DNA from: Hydrogenophaga flava NBRC 102514
GTDB lineage: Bacteria > Pseudomonadota > Gammaproteobacteria > Burkholderiales > Burkholderiaceae_C
Direction: 5' to 3'
Length of the DNA stretch: 64,000 bases
Assembly (NCBI RefSeq): GCF_001571145.1
Contig: NZ_BCTF01000014.1
Location: forward strand, 85,025-149,024
Positions 29,434 to 38,840 of this stretch are shown piece after piece. Position 1 is the stretch's first letter. Each line of letters opens with the position of its first letter. Under the pieces are notes generated by a model. The model saw only the letters and a program-made list of their open reading frames with translations. It searched no databases and was not told the origin of the DNA. The position numbers were made by a program, and so were the translations under genes.

Positions 29434-31061
29434 CGGGTTCGATCTTTGACCTCTGGCTGCAGCACGCCCCTGTGCTGTCGGTCGTGCTGCCGATGCTGAC
29501 GGCGGTGGTGCTGCTGCTGATCGGTGATGCCGGCGGCATGGCCGGGCAGGGCGGGGCGCACGACGACGCTGCGCTGCGCTGGCGCCGCCGCATCGCGCTG
29601 CTGTCCACCGCGCTGGGCCTGTTCATGGCCGTGGGCCTGGTGCAGCACGCGGCGCAAGGCGAGCTGCTGGTGTACCGCCTGGGCGAGTGGCCGGCGCCGT
29701 TCGGCATCGTCATGGTGGTGGACCGGCTCTCGGCCCTGATGGTGCTGCTGACCTACCTGGTCGCGCTGCCGGTGCTCTGGTACGCCGCCAGCGGCTGGGA
29801 TTGCCGCGGCCGCTACTTCCACGCCATCTTCCAGTTCCAGCTGATGGGCCTGAGCGGCGCCTTCCTCACCGGCGACCTGTTCAACCTGTTCGTGTTCTTC
29901 GAGGTGCTGCTGATCGCGTCCTATGTGCTTCTGGTGCACGGCCAGGGGCGCGAGCGCTTTCGCATCGGCGTGCACTACGTGGTGCTCAACCTGGTCGCCT
30001 CGGGCCTGTTCCTGATCGGCCTGTCGCTGGTGTACGCCGCGACCGGCACGCTGAACATGGCCGACGTGGGCCGGCGCCTGGCTCTGCTGCAGGGCGACAC
30101 CCTGCTGTTTGCGCAGGCCGCGGCGCTGGTGCTGCTGGTGGTGCTCGGCCTCAAGGCCGCCATGCTGCCGTTGTACTTCTGGCTGCCCGGCACCTACGCC
30201 GCGGCCAGCGCACCGGTGGCGGCGCTGTTCGCGATCATGACCAAGGTGGGGGTCTACAGCATCGTGCGGGTGCACTGGCAGCTGTTCGGGGCCGAGGCCG
30301 GCGGCGCCGCGCTGGCCGTTGCCGACTGGCTGCTGCCGCTGGCCCTGGCCACCAGCGCGCTGGGTGTGCTGGGCGCGCTGGCGGCGCACAGCCTGGGCCG
30401 GCTGGTGGCCTACCTCACCGTGTCCTCGGTGGGCACCATCCTGGCGGCGGTGGGGCTGTTCAGTCCGGCGACCTTGTCTGCCGCGCTGTACTACACGCTG
30501 CACAGCACCATCGTGGTGGCGGGCCTGTTCCTGCTAGTGGAGCTCATCGCAGCGCAGCGCGGCGAGGCGATCGACAAACTGCAGCCGGCGCACGCGGTGC
30601 GCGAGCCGGTGCTGCTGGGCGTGATGCTGCTGTTCGGCGCCGCCTCGGCCGCCGGCCTGCCGCCGCTGCCCGGCTTTCTGGGCAAGCTCATGGTGCTGCA
30701 GGCCAGCAGCGGCCTGGTGGCGCAGGCCTGGGTGTGGAGCGTGGTGCTGGGGGGGGGCTTCCTCACCATCGTCGGCCTGGCGCGCGCCGGCGTCATCGTG
30801 TTCTGGCACGTGCAGCCGGCGGTGGACAAGGGCGCGCCCGGCAGCAGCGCGAACCTGCGGGCGCCGGTCTGGGCCTTCATGGCACTGACGGTGGCGCTGG
30901 CCGTGCTGGCCGCACCGGTCAAACGCTACACCGACGCGGCCGCGGCGCAGCTGTCGGTCAACGCAGACTACGTGCGTGCCGTGCTCGGGCCGGACGCACC
31001 GCCCAGCACGCGCCCCTACGACGGCCAGCGCGCGGCACCCGCCCAGGAGAAACAGCCATGA
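29430..31061 (+). CDS. mrpD: Mrp antiporter subunit D
   Basis: NuoN/NuoL-like antiporter subunit of 543 residues and about 14 helices. FFEVLLIASYVLLVHG and AAMLPLYFWLPGTYAAASAPVAALFAIMTKVG contain the conserved Glu and Lys of the proton path. A run of nine G at 30749-30757 encodes part of LGGGF and stays in frame. It overlaps mrpC by 4 bp. Confidence 0.94.
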   Translation: MTGSIFDLWLQHAPVLSVVLPMLTAVVLLLIGDAGGMAGQGGAHDDAALRWRRRIALLSTALGLFMAVGLVQHAAQGELLVYRLGEWPAPFGIVMVVDRLSALMVLLTYLVALPVLWYAASGWDCRGRYFHAIFQFQLMGLSGAFLTGDLFNLFVFFEVLLIASYVLLVHGQGRERFRIGVHYVVLNLVASGLFLIGLSLVYAATGTLNMADVGRRLALLQGDTLLFAQAAALVLLVVLGLKAAMLPLYFWLPGTYAAASAPVAALFAIMTKVGVYSIVRVHWQLFGAEAGGAALAVADWLLPLALATSALGVLGALAAHSLGRLVAYLTVSSVGTILAAVGLFSPATLSAALYYTLHSTIVVAGLFLLVELIAAQRGEAIDKLQPAHAVREPVLLGVMLLFGAASAAGLPPLPGFLGKLMVLQASSGLVAQAWVWSVVLGGGFLTIVGLARAGVIVFWHVQPAVDKGAPGSSANLRAPVWAFMALTVALAVLAAPVKRYTDAAAAQLSVNADYVRAVLGPDAPPSTRPYDGQRAAPAQEKQP

Positions 31062-31585
31062 AGTCCGACACCCTCGACCGCCGCGGCGGCTGGTTCGACC
31101 ACCCGGTGCTGTCCCTGCTGCTGGCCGTCAGCTGGCTGGCGCTCTCGCGCAGCCTGGAGCCGGTGCACCTGCTCTCGGCCCTGCTGATCGGCCTGATCGT
31201 GCCGCGGCTGCTGCGCGGCCTGCTGCACGTGGGCAGCCCGATCCGCTGGGGCGCCGCGATCCGTCTGACCTGTGTGGTGCTGTGGGACATCGTCGTGTCC
31301 AACATCACCGTCGCCAGACTGGTGCTCGGGTCCATGAGCCGACCGCAGCCGGCCTGGCTGCGGGTGCCGCTGGCCTGTGAGCACCACCGCGTGAACGCGC
31401 TGTTTGCCAGCATCATCACCATGACCCCGGGCACCGTCTCGGCGGTGGTGGACGAAGCGGCGCACTGCATTTGGGTGCATGCGCTCAACTGCGACGACGC
31501 GCCTGGCATGGTGGCCGACATGAAGGCGCGCTACGAGGCGTCGCTGATGACGATCTTCCGGCTGGACGGGGAGGGCGCCACATGA
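31058..31585 (+). CDS. mrpE: Mrp antiporter subunit E
   Basis: 175-residue MnhE-type membrane subunit. Two hydrophobic segments near the N-terminus are followed by the conserved ITMTPGTVSAVVD stretch and the WVHALNCDDA C-terminal domain. It overlaps mrpD and mrpF by 4 bp each. Required for full antiport activity in characterised Mrp systems. Confidence 0.94.
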   Translation: MKSDTLDRRGGWFDHPVLSLLLAVSWLALSRSLEPVHLLSALLIGLIVPRLLRGLLHVGSPIRWGAAIRLTCVVLWDIVVSNITVARLVLGSMSRPQPAWLRVPLACEHHRVNALFASIITMTPGTVSAVVDEAAHCIWVHALNCDDAPGMVADMKARYEASLMTIFRLDGEGAT

Positions 31586-31857
31586 ACGTGCTGGATATCG
31601 CGCTGACAATCGGCATTGGCGCCGTCACCCTGACCCTGCTGCTGTGCGGCTGGCGACTGCTGCGCGGCCCTACCATCGCCGACCGCGTGCTGGCGCTGGA
31701 CACGCTCTACCTGAGCCTGGTGGCGCTGGTGGTGCTGCTGGGTCTGCGCTGGCAGACGCCTTTGCTGTTCGAGGCTGCGCTGATCGTGGCGCTGCTGGGG
31801 TTTGTGGGCACGGTGGCGCTGGCGCGCCACCTCAACCGTGGCGACGTGGTGGAGTGA
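31582..31857 (+). CDS. mrpF: Mrp antiporter subunit F
   Basis: 91-residue, three-helix protein. The family motif RLLRGPTIADRVLALDTL is complete and a short basic tail ends the protein. It overlaps mrpE by 4 bp and ends 4 bp before mrpG. Confidence 0.94.
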   Translation: MNVLDIALTIGIGAVTLTLLLCGWRLLRGPTIADRVLALDTLYLSLVALVVLLGLRWQTPLLFEAALIVALLGFVGTVALARHLNRGDVVE

Positions 31858-31861
31858 GTCG

Positions 31862-32212
31862 ATGGAACTGAACTCGATCATCGAATGGGCGGCCGCGATC
31901 CTGATCGTGATCGGGGCCTTCTTCCTGCTGGTGGGCGCCATCGGCATGGTGCGTCTGCCCGACTTCTACATGCGCCTGCATGCGCCCACCAAGTCGTCCA
32001 CCCTGGGCGTGGGCGGGGTGCTGCTGGCCTCGCTGCTTCTGGGCTGGGCGCAGGGGCGGCCTGGCCTTGCCGAGCTGCTGATCACGCTGTTCGTTTTCGT
32101 GACCGCGCCGGTGTCGGCGAACCTGCTGGCGCAGGCGGCGCTGCATCTTCGGTTGCCTTCGCGTGCAGAGGAGCCCGAGGATCTGCCGCCTTCGGTGCCT
32201 CCAGGGCGCTGA
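31862..32212 (+). CDS. mrpG: Mrp antiporter subunit G
   Basis: 116-residue MnhG-type subunit; GMVRLPDFYMRLHAPTKSSTLG is the diagnostic motif and three hydrophobic helices are evident. The final ~43 codons lie antisense to the end of the tetR gene, a 131-bp convergent overlap. The region after helix 3 (LPSRAEEPEDLPP...) is low in complexity, as expected if it has been extended into the neighbour. Confidence 0.93.
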   Translation: MELNSIIEWAAAILIVIGAFFLLVGAIGMVRLPDFYMRLHAPTKSSTLGVGGVLLASLLLGWAQGRPGLAELLITLFVFVTAPVSANLLAQAALHLRLPSRAEEPEDLPPSVPPGR

Positions 32213-32816
32213 AGCCCAGCCCCTCCAGGTAGCTGTCCATCACCTGGGTGCCAACCTGGACCAGGTCGAAATCGCGCGGGTCGAGCAGCCAGTCGTCGAG
32301 CAAGCCGGTGAGGATGGCCTTGAGGCCCAGCGCCGCGCTGCACGACGGGATCGGCAGCCGCCAGTGCACTTCGGCAGCCGCGGCCTCGAACTGCTGGGCG
32401 AGGTAGACCAGGTATTCGTCGCGCCAGCGCAGCTTGCGCTCGCGCACGGCCAGCATCTCGCCGTTGTACTCGACCTGCTGGGTGGCGATTTCGAACACGC
32501 GGCGCGCCTGTTCGTCGGTGGCGGTCTTGTGCAGAGCCGTCAGCACCGACGTTCGCACCTGCTGCAGCGGCGCTTCCATTGCCCGGGCGGCGCAGGTCGA
32601 CTGCTCCAGGGGCAGTGTCACGCGGTCCATCATGGCGTTGAACAGGTCGGCCTTGTCCTTGAAGTGCCAGTAGATGGCACCACGCGTGGTGCCGGCCGCG
32701 CTCGCGATCTCCTGCAGCGAGGTGCGCGAGACCCCGTTGGCCTGGAACAGCTGTTCGGCGGCATCGAGCAGGGCGGTGCGGGTGGCTTCGGCGTCGGCTT
32801 TGGTGCGGCGGACCAT
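32082..32816 (-). CDS. TetR/AcrR-family repressor of the RND pump
   Basis: 244-residue DNA-binding regulator. The helix-turn-helix is TSLQEIASAAGTTRGAIYWHFKDKADLF, typical of AcrR/TtgR/MexR-type TetR proteins (residues ~32-60). The C-terminal ligand-binding region follows. It is divergently placed from the RND pump genes, with a palindromic operator between them, so it likely represses both. The start at 32816 matches the MVRRTKA beginning of the family; an upstream frame reads through the operator and is rejected. Its 3' end overlaps mrpG. Confidence 0.92.
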   Translation of the reverse strand: MVRRTKADAEATRTALLDAAEQLFQANGVSRTSLQEIASAAGTTRGAIYWHFKDKADLFNAMMDRVTLPLEQSTCAARAMEAPLQQVRTSVLTALHKTATDEQARRVFEIATQQVEYNGEMLAVRERKLRWRDEYLVYLAQQFEAAAAEVHWRLPIPSCSAALGLKAILTGLLDDWLLDPRDFDLVQVGTQVMDSYLEGLGFSALEAPKAADPRAPLHAKATEDAAPPAPAGSPTPARSRKRTA

Positions 32817-32850
32817 GGCTGTGTTCACAAAGAAAGAGACCCCACGAATA

Positions 32851-32874
32851 TACATACATTCGTGTCTGTATGTA
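32851..32874. promoter_or_regulatory. AcrR-type operator
   Basis: 24-bp palindrome with half-sites TACATACA and TGTATGTA around ATTCGTGTC-like centre. Half-sites and overall spacing equal those I know for the E. coli AcrR operator of acrAB. Flanking T/A bases extend the arms to ten bases. It overlaps -10-like elements for both divergent genes (TATACT at 32873-32878 on the plus strand, TATATT at 32851-32846 on the minus strand). Confidence 0.85.
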
Positions 32875-32878
32875 TACT
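32873..32878 (+). promoter_or_regulatory. Candidate -10 box of the RND operon (TATACT)
   Basis: Lies at the right edge of the palindrome; repressor binding would block RNA polymerase. No consensus -35 is visible, the equivalent position being inside the operator. Confidence 0.5.
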
Positions 32879-32968
32879 GCGACCCCTTCGGTAACGCTGG
32901 CATGCGCTTTGCGCAGGATGGCGTGTCCGTTCAGGTTCTGTCTTCATCTGCCGCCCATGAGGTTCTTC

Positions 32969-34273
32969 ATGCCCGCTTCCACCCCTGTTTCTCCGACGCC
33001 GCCCGCGGCGCGCTCATTCTCCGGCGCGCGTCTGCGCCAGACCTTCCTGCTGCTGCCTCTGGTGGCGGCGCTGGCCGCCTGCGGCAAGGCCGACGCACCG
33101 CCCGCCGGTGGCGGCGCACCGGGAGGGGGCATGCCCGCGCCGGAAGTGGGCGTGGTCACCGTGCAGCCCGGCGATGTCGGTCTGCAGACCGAGCTGCCAG
33201 GCCGGCTGGAGGCCTCGCGCGTGGCACAGGTGCGGGCCCGCGCGGCCGGCATCCTGCAGCAGCGCCTGTTCAAGGAAGGCAGCGATGTGAAGGCCGGTCA
33301 GGCGCTGTTCCGCATCGATGCTGCGCCCTACCAGGCCACGCTGCAGAGCGCCCAGGCCAGCCTGGCCCGCGCCCAGGCGAACCTGGCCAGCACCACCGCG
33401 GTGGCCGAGCGCTACAAGCCGCTGGTGGCCGAGAACGCGATCAGCCAGCAGGAATACACCAACGCCGTGGCCGCCCAGAAGGCGGCCGAGGCCGATGTGG
33501 CCGCAGCCAAGGCCGCCGTGCAGACCGCCGGCATCAACCTGAACTACGCCAGCGTGACCGCGCCCATCTCGGGCCGCATCGGCCGCGCGCTGGTGACCGA
33601 AGGTGCGCTGGTCGGGCAGGGCGAGGCGACCGCGTTGGCGGTGATCCAGCAGGTCGACCCGCTGTACGTCAACTTCACCCAGTCGGCCACCGAGGCCATG
33701 CGCCTGAAGCGCGCCATGGAGGCCGGGCAGCTCAAGGGCGCTGGCGAGGGTGCAGCGGCGGTCCGCGTGGTGCTCGACGATGGCAGCGAACACGCCAAGC
33801 CAGGCAAGCTGCTGTTCTCCGACCTGACGGTCGATGCCGCCACCGGGCAGGTGACGCTGCGCGCCGAGGTGCCCAACCCGGGCGGCATGCTGCTGCCGGG
33901 CCTGTATGTGCGCGTGCGGCTGGAGCAGGCAGTGGCCGGTGATGCCATCACGCTGCCGCAGCAGGCAGTGACGCGCACGGCGCAGGGCGACTCGGTGTCG
34001 GTGGTCGGCGCGGACGGCAAGATCGAGAAGCGCCCTGTCAAGGTGGGCGGGCAGCAGGGTGGCCGCTGGGTCGTGCTCGATGGCCTGAAGGCCGGCGAAC
34101 AGGTCATGGTCGACGGCTTCCAGAAGCTGCAGATGATGCCCCCGGGCACCCCGGTCAAGGCCGTGCCCTGGGCGCCGCCGGGCAGCCAGCCTGCCACTGC
34201 CGCCCCGGCCGCTCCGGCGGCGGATGCCAAGCCCGCTGCCGAGGCCAAGCCCGCCGCGGAACCCGCCAAGTAA
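32969..34273 (+). CDS. RND efflux periplasmic adaptor (AcrA/MexA type)
   Basis: Membrane-fusion lipoprotein linking the inner-membrane pump to the outer-membrane channel. The 434-residue product has a lipobox LAAC (Cys ~35), a barrel-sandwich hybrid with VRARAAGILQQRLFKEGSDVKAGQ, an alpha-hairpin (about residues 110-175), then LNYASVTAPISGRIGRALVTEGALV and a beta-barrel domain. An Ala/Pro/Lys-rich tail ends it. Start 32969 has a GAGG site 6 nt upstream; an ATG four codons earlier is possible. First gene of the adaptor-pump-channel operon. Confidence 0.93.
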   Translation: MPASTPVSPTPPAARSFSGARLRQTFLLLPLVAALAACGKADAPPAGGGAPGGGMPAPEVGVVTVQPGDVGLQTELPGRLEASRVAQVRARAAGILQQRLFKEGSDVKAGQALFRIDAAPYQATLQSAQASLARAQANLASTTAVAERYKPLVAENAISQQEYTNAVAAQKAAEADVAAAKAAVQTAGINLNYASVTAPISGRIGRALVTEGALVGQGEATALAVIQQVDPLYVNFTQSATEAMRLKRAMEAGQLKGAGEGAAAVRVVLDDGSEHAKPGKLLFSDLTVDAATGQVTLRAEVPNPGGMLLPGLYVRVRLEQAVAGDAITLPQQAVTRTAQGDSVSVVGADGKIEKRPVKVGGQQGGRWVVLDGLKAGEQVMVDGFQKLQMMPPGTPVKAVPWAPPGSQPATAAPAAPAADAKPAAEAKPAAEPAK

Positions 34274-34285
34274 GGAGCGCCCGAC

Positions 34286-37200
34286 ATGGCGAAATTCTTC
34301 ATCGAGCGCCCCATCTTCGCGTGGGTGATCGCGCTCTTCATCATGGTGGCGGGCGCGGTGTCCATCACCCAGCTGCCGATTGCGCAGTACCCGCCGGTGG
34401 CACCGCCGTCCATCGTCATCAACGCCACCTACCCAGGTGCGTCGGCCAAGACGCTGGAAGACAGCGTGTTGTCCGTCATCGAACAGGAAATGAACGGCTC
34501 GCCGGGCCTGATCTACATGGAAGCCGTGGCCCAGGCCAACGGCACCGGCAGCATCACGCTGAGCTTTGAGCCCGGCACCAACGCCGACCTGGCGCAGGTG
34601 GATGTGCAGAACCGGCTCTCGCGCGCCACGCCCCGCCTGCCCGCGGCCGTGACGCAGCAGGGTGTGCGCGTCGACAAGTCGCGCAACAACTTCCTGCTGT
34701 TCGCGATCCTGACCAGCGACGACCCCGCCCTGGACCCGGTGGCCCTGGGCGACTACGCCTCGCGCAGTGTGGTGCCTGAAATTCAGCGCCTGCCCGGCGT
34801 GGGCCAGGCCCAGCTGTTCGGCACCGAACGCGCCATGCGCATCTGGATCGACCCGACCAAGCTGCTGGGCTTCAACCTCAGCGCGGCCGACGTGACCAAC
34901 GCCATCCGCGCGCAGAACGCCCAGGTCTCGGCCGGTGAAATCGGCGCGCTGCCCAACGTGGCGGGCCAGAGCATCGCGGCCACCGTGGTGGTCAACGGCC
35001 AGCTCGCCAGCGTCGAGCAGTTCGGCAACATCGTGCTGCGCGCCAGCAGCGACGGCGCGACCGTGCGCCTGAAGGACGTGGCCCGCATCGAGCTTGGTGC
35101 CCAGGCCTACGCCACCTCGGCGCGCCTGAACGGCAAGCCCTCCACCGGCATCGGCGTGCAGCTGGCGCCCAGCGGCAATGCGCTGGCCACCGCGGAAGCC
35201 GTGCGTGCCCGCATGACCGAGCTTGAGAAGTTCTTCCCCAAGGGCATGAGCTGGACCATTCCCTACGACAGCTCCAAGTTCGTGAAGATCTCGATCCAGG
35301 AAGTGGCCAAGACCCTTCTGGAGGCCGTCGCCCTGGTGTTCCTGGTGATGCTGGTGTTCCTGCAGAACTGGCGCTACACGCTGATTCCCACGGTGGTGGT
35401 GCCGGTGGCGCTGCTCGGCACCTTCGCCGCGCTGCTGACCATGGGCTTCTCGATCAACGTGCTGACCATGTTCGGCATGGTGCTGGTGATCGGCATCGTG
35501 GTGGACGACGCCATCGTGGTGGTGGAGAACGTCGAGCGCATCATGAGCGAAGAAGGCCTGCCACCGCTGGAGGCCACGCGCAAGGCCATGGGCCAGATCT
35601 CGGGCGCCATCATCGGCGTGACTGTGGTGCTGATCTCGGTGTTCGTGCCGCTGGCCTTTTTCAGTGGCTCGGTGGGCAACATCTACCGCCAGTTCGCGGC
35701 GGTGATGGGGGTGTCCATCGCCTTTTCGGCCTTCATGGCGCTGTCGCTCACGCCCGCGCTGTGCGCCACGCTGCTCAAGCCGGTCGAGGCCGGGCACCAC
35801 CACGAGAAGAAAGGCTTCTTCGGCTGGTTCAACCGCAGCTTCTCACGCACCGCCAAGCGCTACGAAGCCGGTGTCTCGCGCCTGCTGCCGCGCGCCGGCC
35901 GCACCATGCTGATCTATGTCGCCATCGTCGCGGCGGTGGCGGTGATCTATCAGCGCCTGCCGGGCTCCTTCCTGCCCAACGAAGACCAGGGCACGATGCT
36001 GGTGAACGTGCAGCTGCCGCCAGGTGCGACGCAGGAGCGCACGCTGGACGTGATGACGCAGGTCGAAGGCTTCGTGCTGCAGCAGCCGGAAGTGCAGAGC
36101 ATGGTCAGCGTGCTGGGCTTCAGCTTCTCCGGCCAGGGCCAGAACGCCGCGCTTGCCTTCGTGACGCTCAAGGACTGGGCCGAGCGCACGGCGCCGGGCA
36201 GCGACGCGCAGTCCATCGCCGGCCGCGCCTTCGGTGCGCTGTCGGGCATCCGCGACGCCTTCATCTTCCCGCTGAGCCCGCCCCCCATCCCCGAGCTGGG
36301 TGCGTCCTCGGGCTTCAGCTTCCGCCTGCAGGACCGCGCTGGCCTGGGCCGCGATGCGCTGGTGGCTGCGCGCAACCAGATGCTGGGCATGGCCTCGCAG
36401 AGCAAGCTGCTGACCCAGGTGCGGCCGGATGGCCTGGAAGACGCGCCGCAGCTGCAGATCGACATCGACCGCGACCGCGCCAACGCGCTGGGCGTGGGCT
36501 TTGACAGCGTCAGCGCCGCCATCGGCACCGCGCTGGGCTCCAGCTACGTCAACGACTTCCCCAACGCTGGGCGCCTGCAGCGCGTGGTGGTGCAGGCCGA
36601 TGCCACGGCCCGCATGCAGCCTGAAGACCTGCTGCGCATCAACGTGCTCAACAACAAGGGCCAGGCCGTGCCGCTGTCGGCTTTTGCCAGCACCCACTGG
36701 ATCACCGGCCCGATGCAGACCGTGCGCTACAACGGCTACCCCGCCATGCGCATCAGCGGCAGCGCCGCGCCGGGCGTGAGCACCGGCCAGGCCATGGCCG
36801 AGATGGAGGCGCTGGCGGCCAAGCTGCCACAGGGCTTCGGCTTCGAATGGACCGGCCAGTCGCGGGAGGAAAAGCTCGCCGGCTCGCAGGCCATGATCCT
36901 CTACGCCTTCGCCATCCTGGCCGTGTTCCTCTGCCTGGCCGCGCTGTACGAGAGCTGGTCGATCCCCATGGCCGTGATCCTGGTGGTGCCGCTGGGCGTG
37001 CTGGGCGTGCTGCTGGCGACGCTGCTGCGCGGTTACGCCAACGACGTCTACTTCCAGGTGGGTCTGATCACCATCATCGGTCTGTCGGCCAAGAACGCTA
37101 TCCTGATCATCGAGTTCGCCAAGGACATGCAGGCCCAGGGCCACAACGTGATCCAGGCCGCGCTGGCGGCGGCGCACATGCGCTTCCGTCCGATCGTGAT

Positions 37201-37438
37201 GACCTCGATGGCCTTCACCCTGGGCGTGCTGCCGCTGTTCCTGGCCAGCGGGGCCGGCTCGGCCAGCCAGCGCGCCATCGGCACCGGCGTGATCGGCGGC
37301 ATGCTGACCGGCACGGTGCTCGCGGTGGTCTTCGTTCCGATCTTCTTCGTGCTGGTCCGCACCTTCTTCAAGGACAGCGAGCGCCAGCAGCGCCTGCACG
37401 AGTCCGAGGCCCAACACCATGGGGTACACCATGTCTGA
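34286..37438 (+). CDS. RND efflux permease (HAE1, AcrB/MexB type)
   Basis: 1050-residue, 12-helix inner-membrane pump. AKFFIERPIFAWVIALFI is the usual N-terminus, and the proton relay residues are present: Asp407-Asp408 in GIVVDDAIVVVENVER and the Lys of LSAKNAILIIEFAKD. Two large periplasmic loops provide the drug-binding porter domains. The AcrB numbering of the Asp pair is matched exactly. Exports hydrophobic drugs or detergents by family; the particular substrates are unknown. Starts 12 bp after the adaptor. Confidence 0.95.
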   Translation: MAKFFIERPIFAWVIALFIMVAGAVSITQLPIAQYPPVAPPSIVINATYPGASAKTLEDSVLSVIEQEMNGSPGLIYMEAVAQANGTGSITLSFEPGTNADLAQVDVQNRLSRATPRLPAAVTQQGVRVDKSRNNFLLFAILTSDDPALDPVALGDYASRSVVPEIQRLPGVGQAQLFGTERAMRIWIDPTKLLGFNLSAADVTNAIRAQNAQVSAGEIGALPNVAGQSIAATVVVNGQLASVEQFGNIVLRASSDGATVRLKDVARIELGAQAYATSARLNGKPSTGIGVQLAPSGNALATAEAVRARMTELEKFFPKGMSWTIPYDSSKFVKISIQEVAKTLLEAVALVFLVMLVFLQNWRYTLIPTVVVPVALLGTFAALLTMGFSINVLTMFGMVLVIGIVVDDAIVVVENVERIMSEEGLPPLEATRKAMGQISGAIIGVTVVLISVFVPLAFFSGSVGNIYRQFAAVMGVSIAFSAFMALSLTPALCATLLKPVEAGHHHEKKGFFGWFNRSFSRTAKRYEAGVSRLLPRAGRTMLIYVAIVAAVAVIYQRLPGSFLPNEDQGTMLVNVQLPPGATQERTLDVMTQVEGFVLQQPEVQSMVSVLGFSFSGQGQNAALAFVTLKDWAERTAPGSDAQSIAGRAFGALSGIRDAFIFPLSPPPIPELGASSGFSFRLQDRAGLGRDALVAARNQMLGMASQSKLLTQVRPDGLEDAPQLQIDIDRDRANALGVGFDSVSAAIGTALGSSYVNDFPNAGRLQRVVVQADATARMQPEDLLRINVLNNKGQAVPLSAFASTHWITGPMQTVRYNGYPAMRISGSAAPGVSTGQAMAEMEALAAKLPQGFGFEWTGQSREEKLAGSQAMILYAFAILAVFLCLAALYESWSIPMAVILVVPLGVLGVLLATLLRGYANDVYFQVGLITIIGLSAKNAILIIEFAKDMQAQGHNVIQAALAAAHMRFRPIVMTSMAFTLGVLPLFLASGAGSASQRAIGTGVIGGMLTGTVLAVVFVPIFFVLVRTFFKDSERQQRLHESEAQHHGVHHV

Positions 37439-38801
37439 CACCCGTTTCTTTTCCCTGGGCGCGCTGGCGGCAGCAGCCCTGATCGCCGGCTGCTCGATGA
37501 CGCCCACGCTGGAGCGTCCCGCAGCCCCTGTCCCGGCCACCTTCCCGGGACAGCCGGCCTCGGTCACGGCCAGTGGCCCGGTGCAGGCCTGGGAGAGCTT
37601 CATCACCGACGCCCGCCTGCGCGAGCTGGTGGCGCTGGCCCTGAAGAACAACCGCGACCTGCGCGTGGCGACGCTGAACATCGAGCAGGTGCGCGCGCAA
37701 TACCAGGTGCGCCGCGCCGACCAGGTGCCAACCGTCAACGCCTCGGTGGCCGGCAACCGCCAGCCCACCGCCAGCGGTGACATCAGCAGCACCTACACGG
37801 CGGGCCTGGCCATGGCCAGCTGGGAGCTGGACTTCTTCGGCCGTGTGGCCAGCCTGAAGGACGCCGCGCTAGCCCAGTTCCTCGCCAGCGAGGAAGCTCA
37901 GCGCGCGGTGCAGACCAGCCTGGTCGCCTCGGTGGCCAGCGGCTGGCTCAGCCTGCAGACCGATGAGGCGCTGCTGGCGCTGACCCAGCGCACCCTGGCC
38001 ACGCGCGAGGATTCGCTGCGGCTGACCAAGCTTCGCTTTGACAACGGTGCCGCGTCCGCGCTGGACCTGCGCCAGGCGGAGTCCCTGACCGCGGCGGCGC
38101 GCGCAACGCTGGCGCAACAGCGCCGGACGATCGCGCAAGACCTCAATGCCCTGACCCTGCTGGTGGGGCAGGAGGTGCCGGCGAACCTGCTGCCCGGTGC
38201 GGGCGACGTGGCGCCGTTCCAGCCCGTGCCCGAGGGCCTGCCGTCGGAACTGCTGACCCGCCGCGCCGACATCCGGCAGGCCGAACAGCAGATGGTCGCT
38301 GCCAACGCCAACATCGGCGCTGCACGGGCCGCCTTCTTCCCGCGCATCTCGCTGACCGCCGGCATCGGCACCGTCAGCACCGAGCTCTCGGGTCTGTTCA
38401 AGGACGGGTCCTGGGGCTTCTCGCTGGCGCCTCAGGCCCTGTTGCCGATCTTCGACATGGGGCGCAACCAGGCCAACCTGGACTCGGCCAAGGCCGCGCG
38501 GGACATCGCCATCGCCCAGTACGAGAAGGCCATCCAGACCGCGTTCCGCGAGGTGGCCGATGCCCTGGCCGGGCGCGCCACGCTGGGCGAACAGCTGGCG
38601 GCCCAGGAGGCACAGGCGCAAGCCGAAACCGACCGTTTCCGCCTGGCCGAACTGCGCTACCGCAATGGCGTGGCGAGCTATCTCGATGTGCTGGACGCAC
38701 AGCGCTCGTTGTTTGCCACTCAGCAGGCGCTGGCGCAGACACGGCTGGCGCAGCAGCAGAACCAGGTCGCCCTCTACAAGGCCCTGGGCGGGGGCTATTG
38801 A
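37431..38801 (+). CDS. RND outer membrane channel (OprM/NodT type)
   Basis: Outer-membrane factor of 456 residues. Signal peptide II with lipobox LIAGC (Cys ~21), then the double TolC-like repeats: NIEQVRAQYQVRRADQVPTVNAS (first) and RRADIRQAEQQMVAANANIGAARAAFFPRI (second, diagnostic). The start at 37431 overlaps the pump gene by 8 bp; an ATG four codons upstream is the alternative. It forms the exit duct of the pump. After the stop lies a compound palindromic element. Confidence 0.93.
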   Translation: MSDTRFFSLGALAAAALIAGCSMTPTLERPAAPVPATFPGQPASVTASGPVQAWESFITDARLRELVALALKNNRDLRVATLNIEQVRAQYQVRRADQVPTVNASVAGNRQPTASGDISSTYTAGLAMASWELDFFGRVASLKDAALAQFLASEEAQRAVQTSLVASVASGWLSLQTDEALLALTQRTLATREDSLRLTKLRFDNGAASALDLRQAESLTAAARATLAQQRRTIAQDLNALTLLVGQEVPANLLPGAGDVAPFQPVPEGLPSELLTRRADIRQAEQQMVAANANIGAARAAFFPRISLTAGIGTVSTELSGLFKDGSWGFSLAPQALLPIFDMGRNQANLDSAKAARDIAIAQYEKAIQTAFREVADALAGRATLGEQLAAQEAQAQAETDRFRLAELRYRNGVASYLDVLDAQRSLFATQQALAQTRLAQQQNQVALYKALGGGY

Positions 38802-38840
38802 TCAGGCAGTTCCGGCGCGAAGTGCCTGATCCAGCACCCA

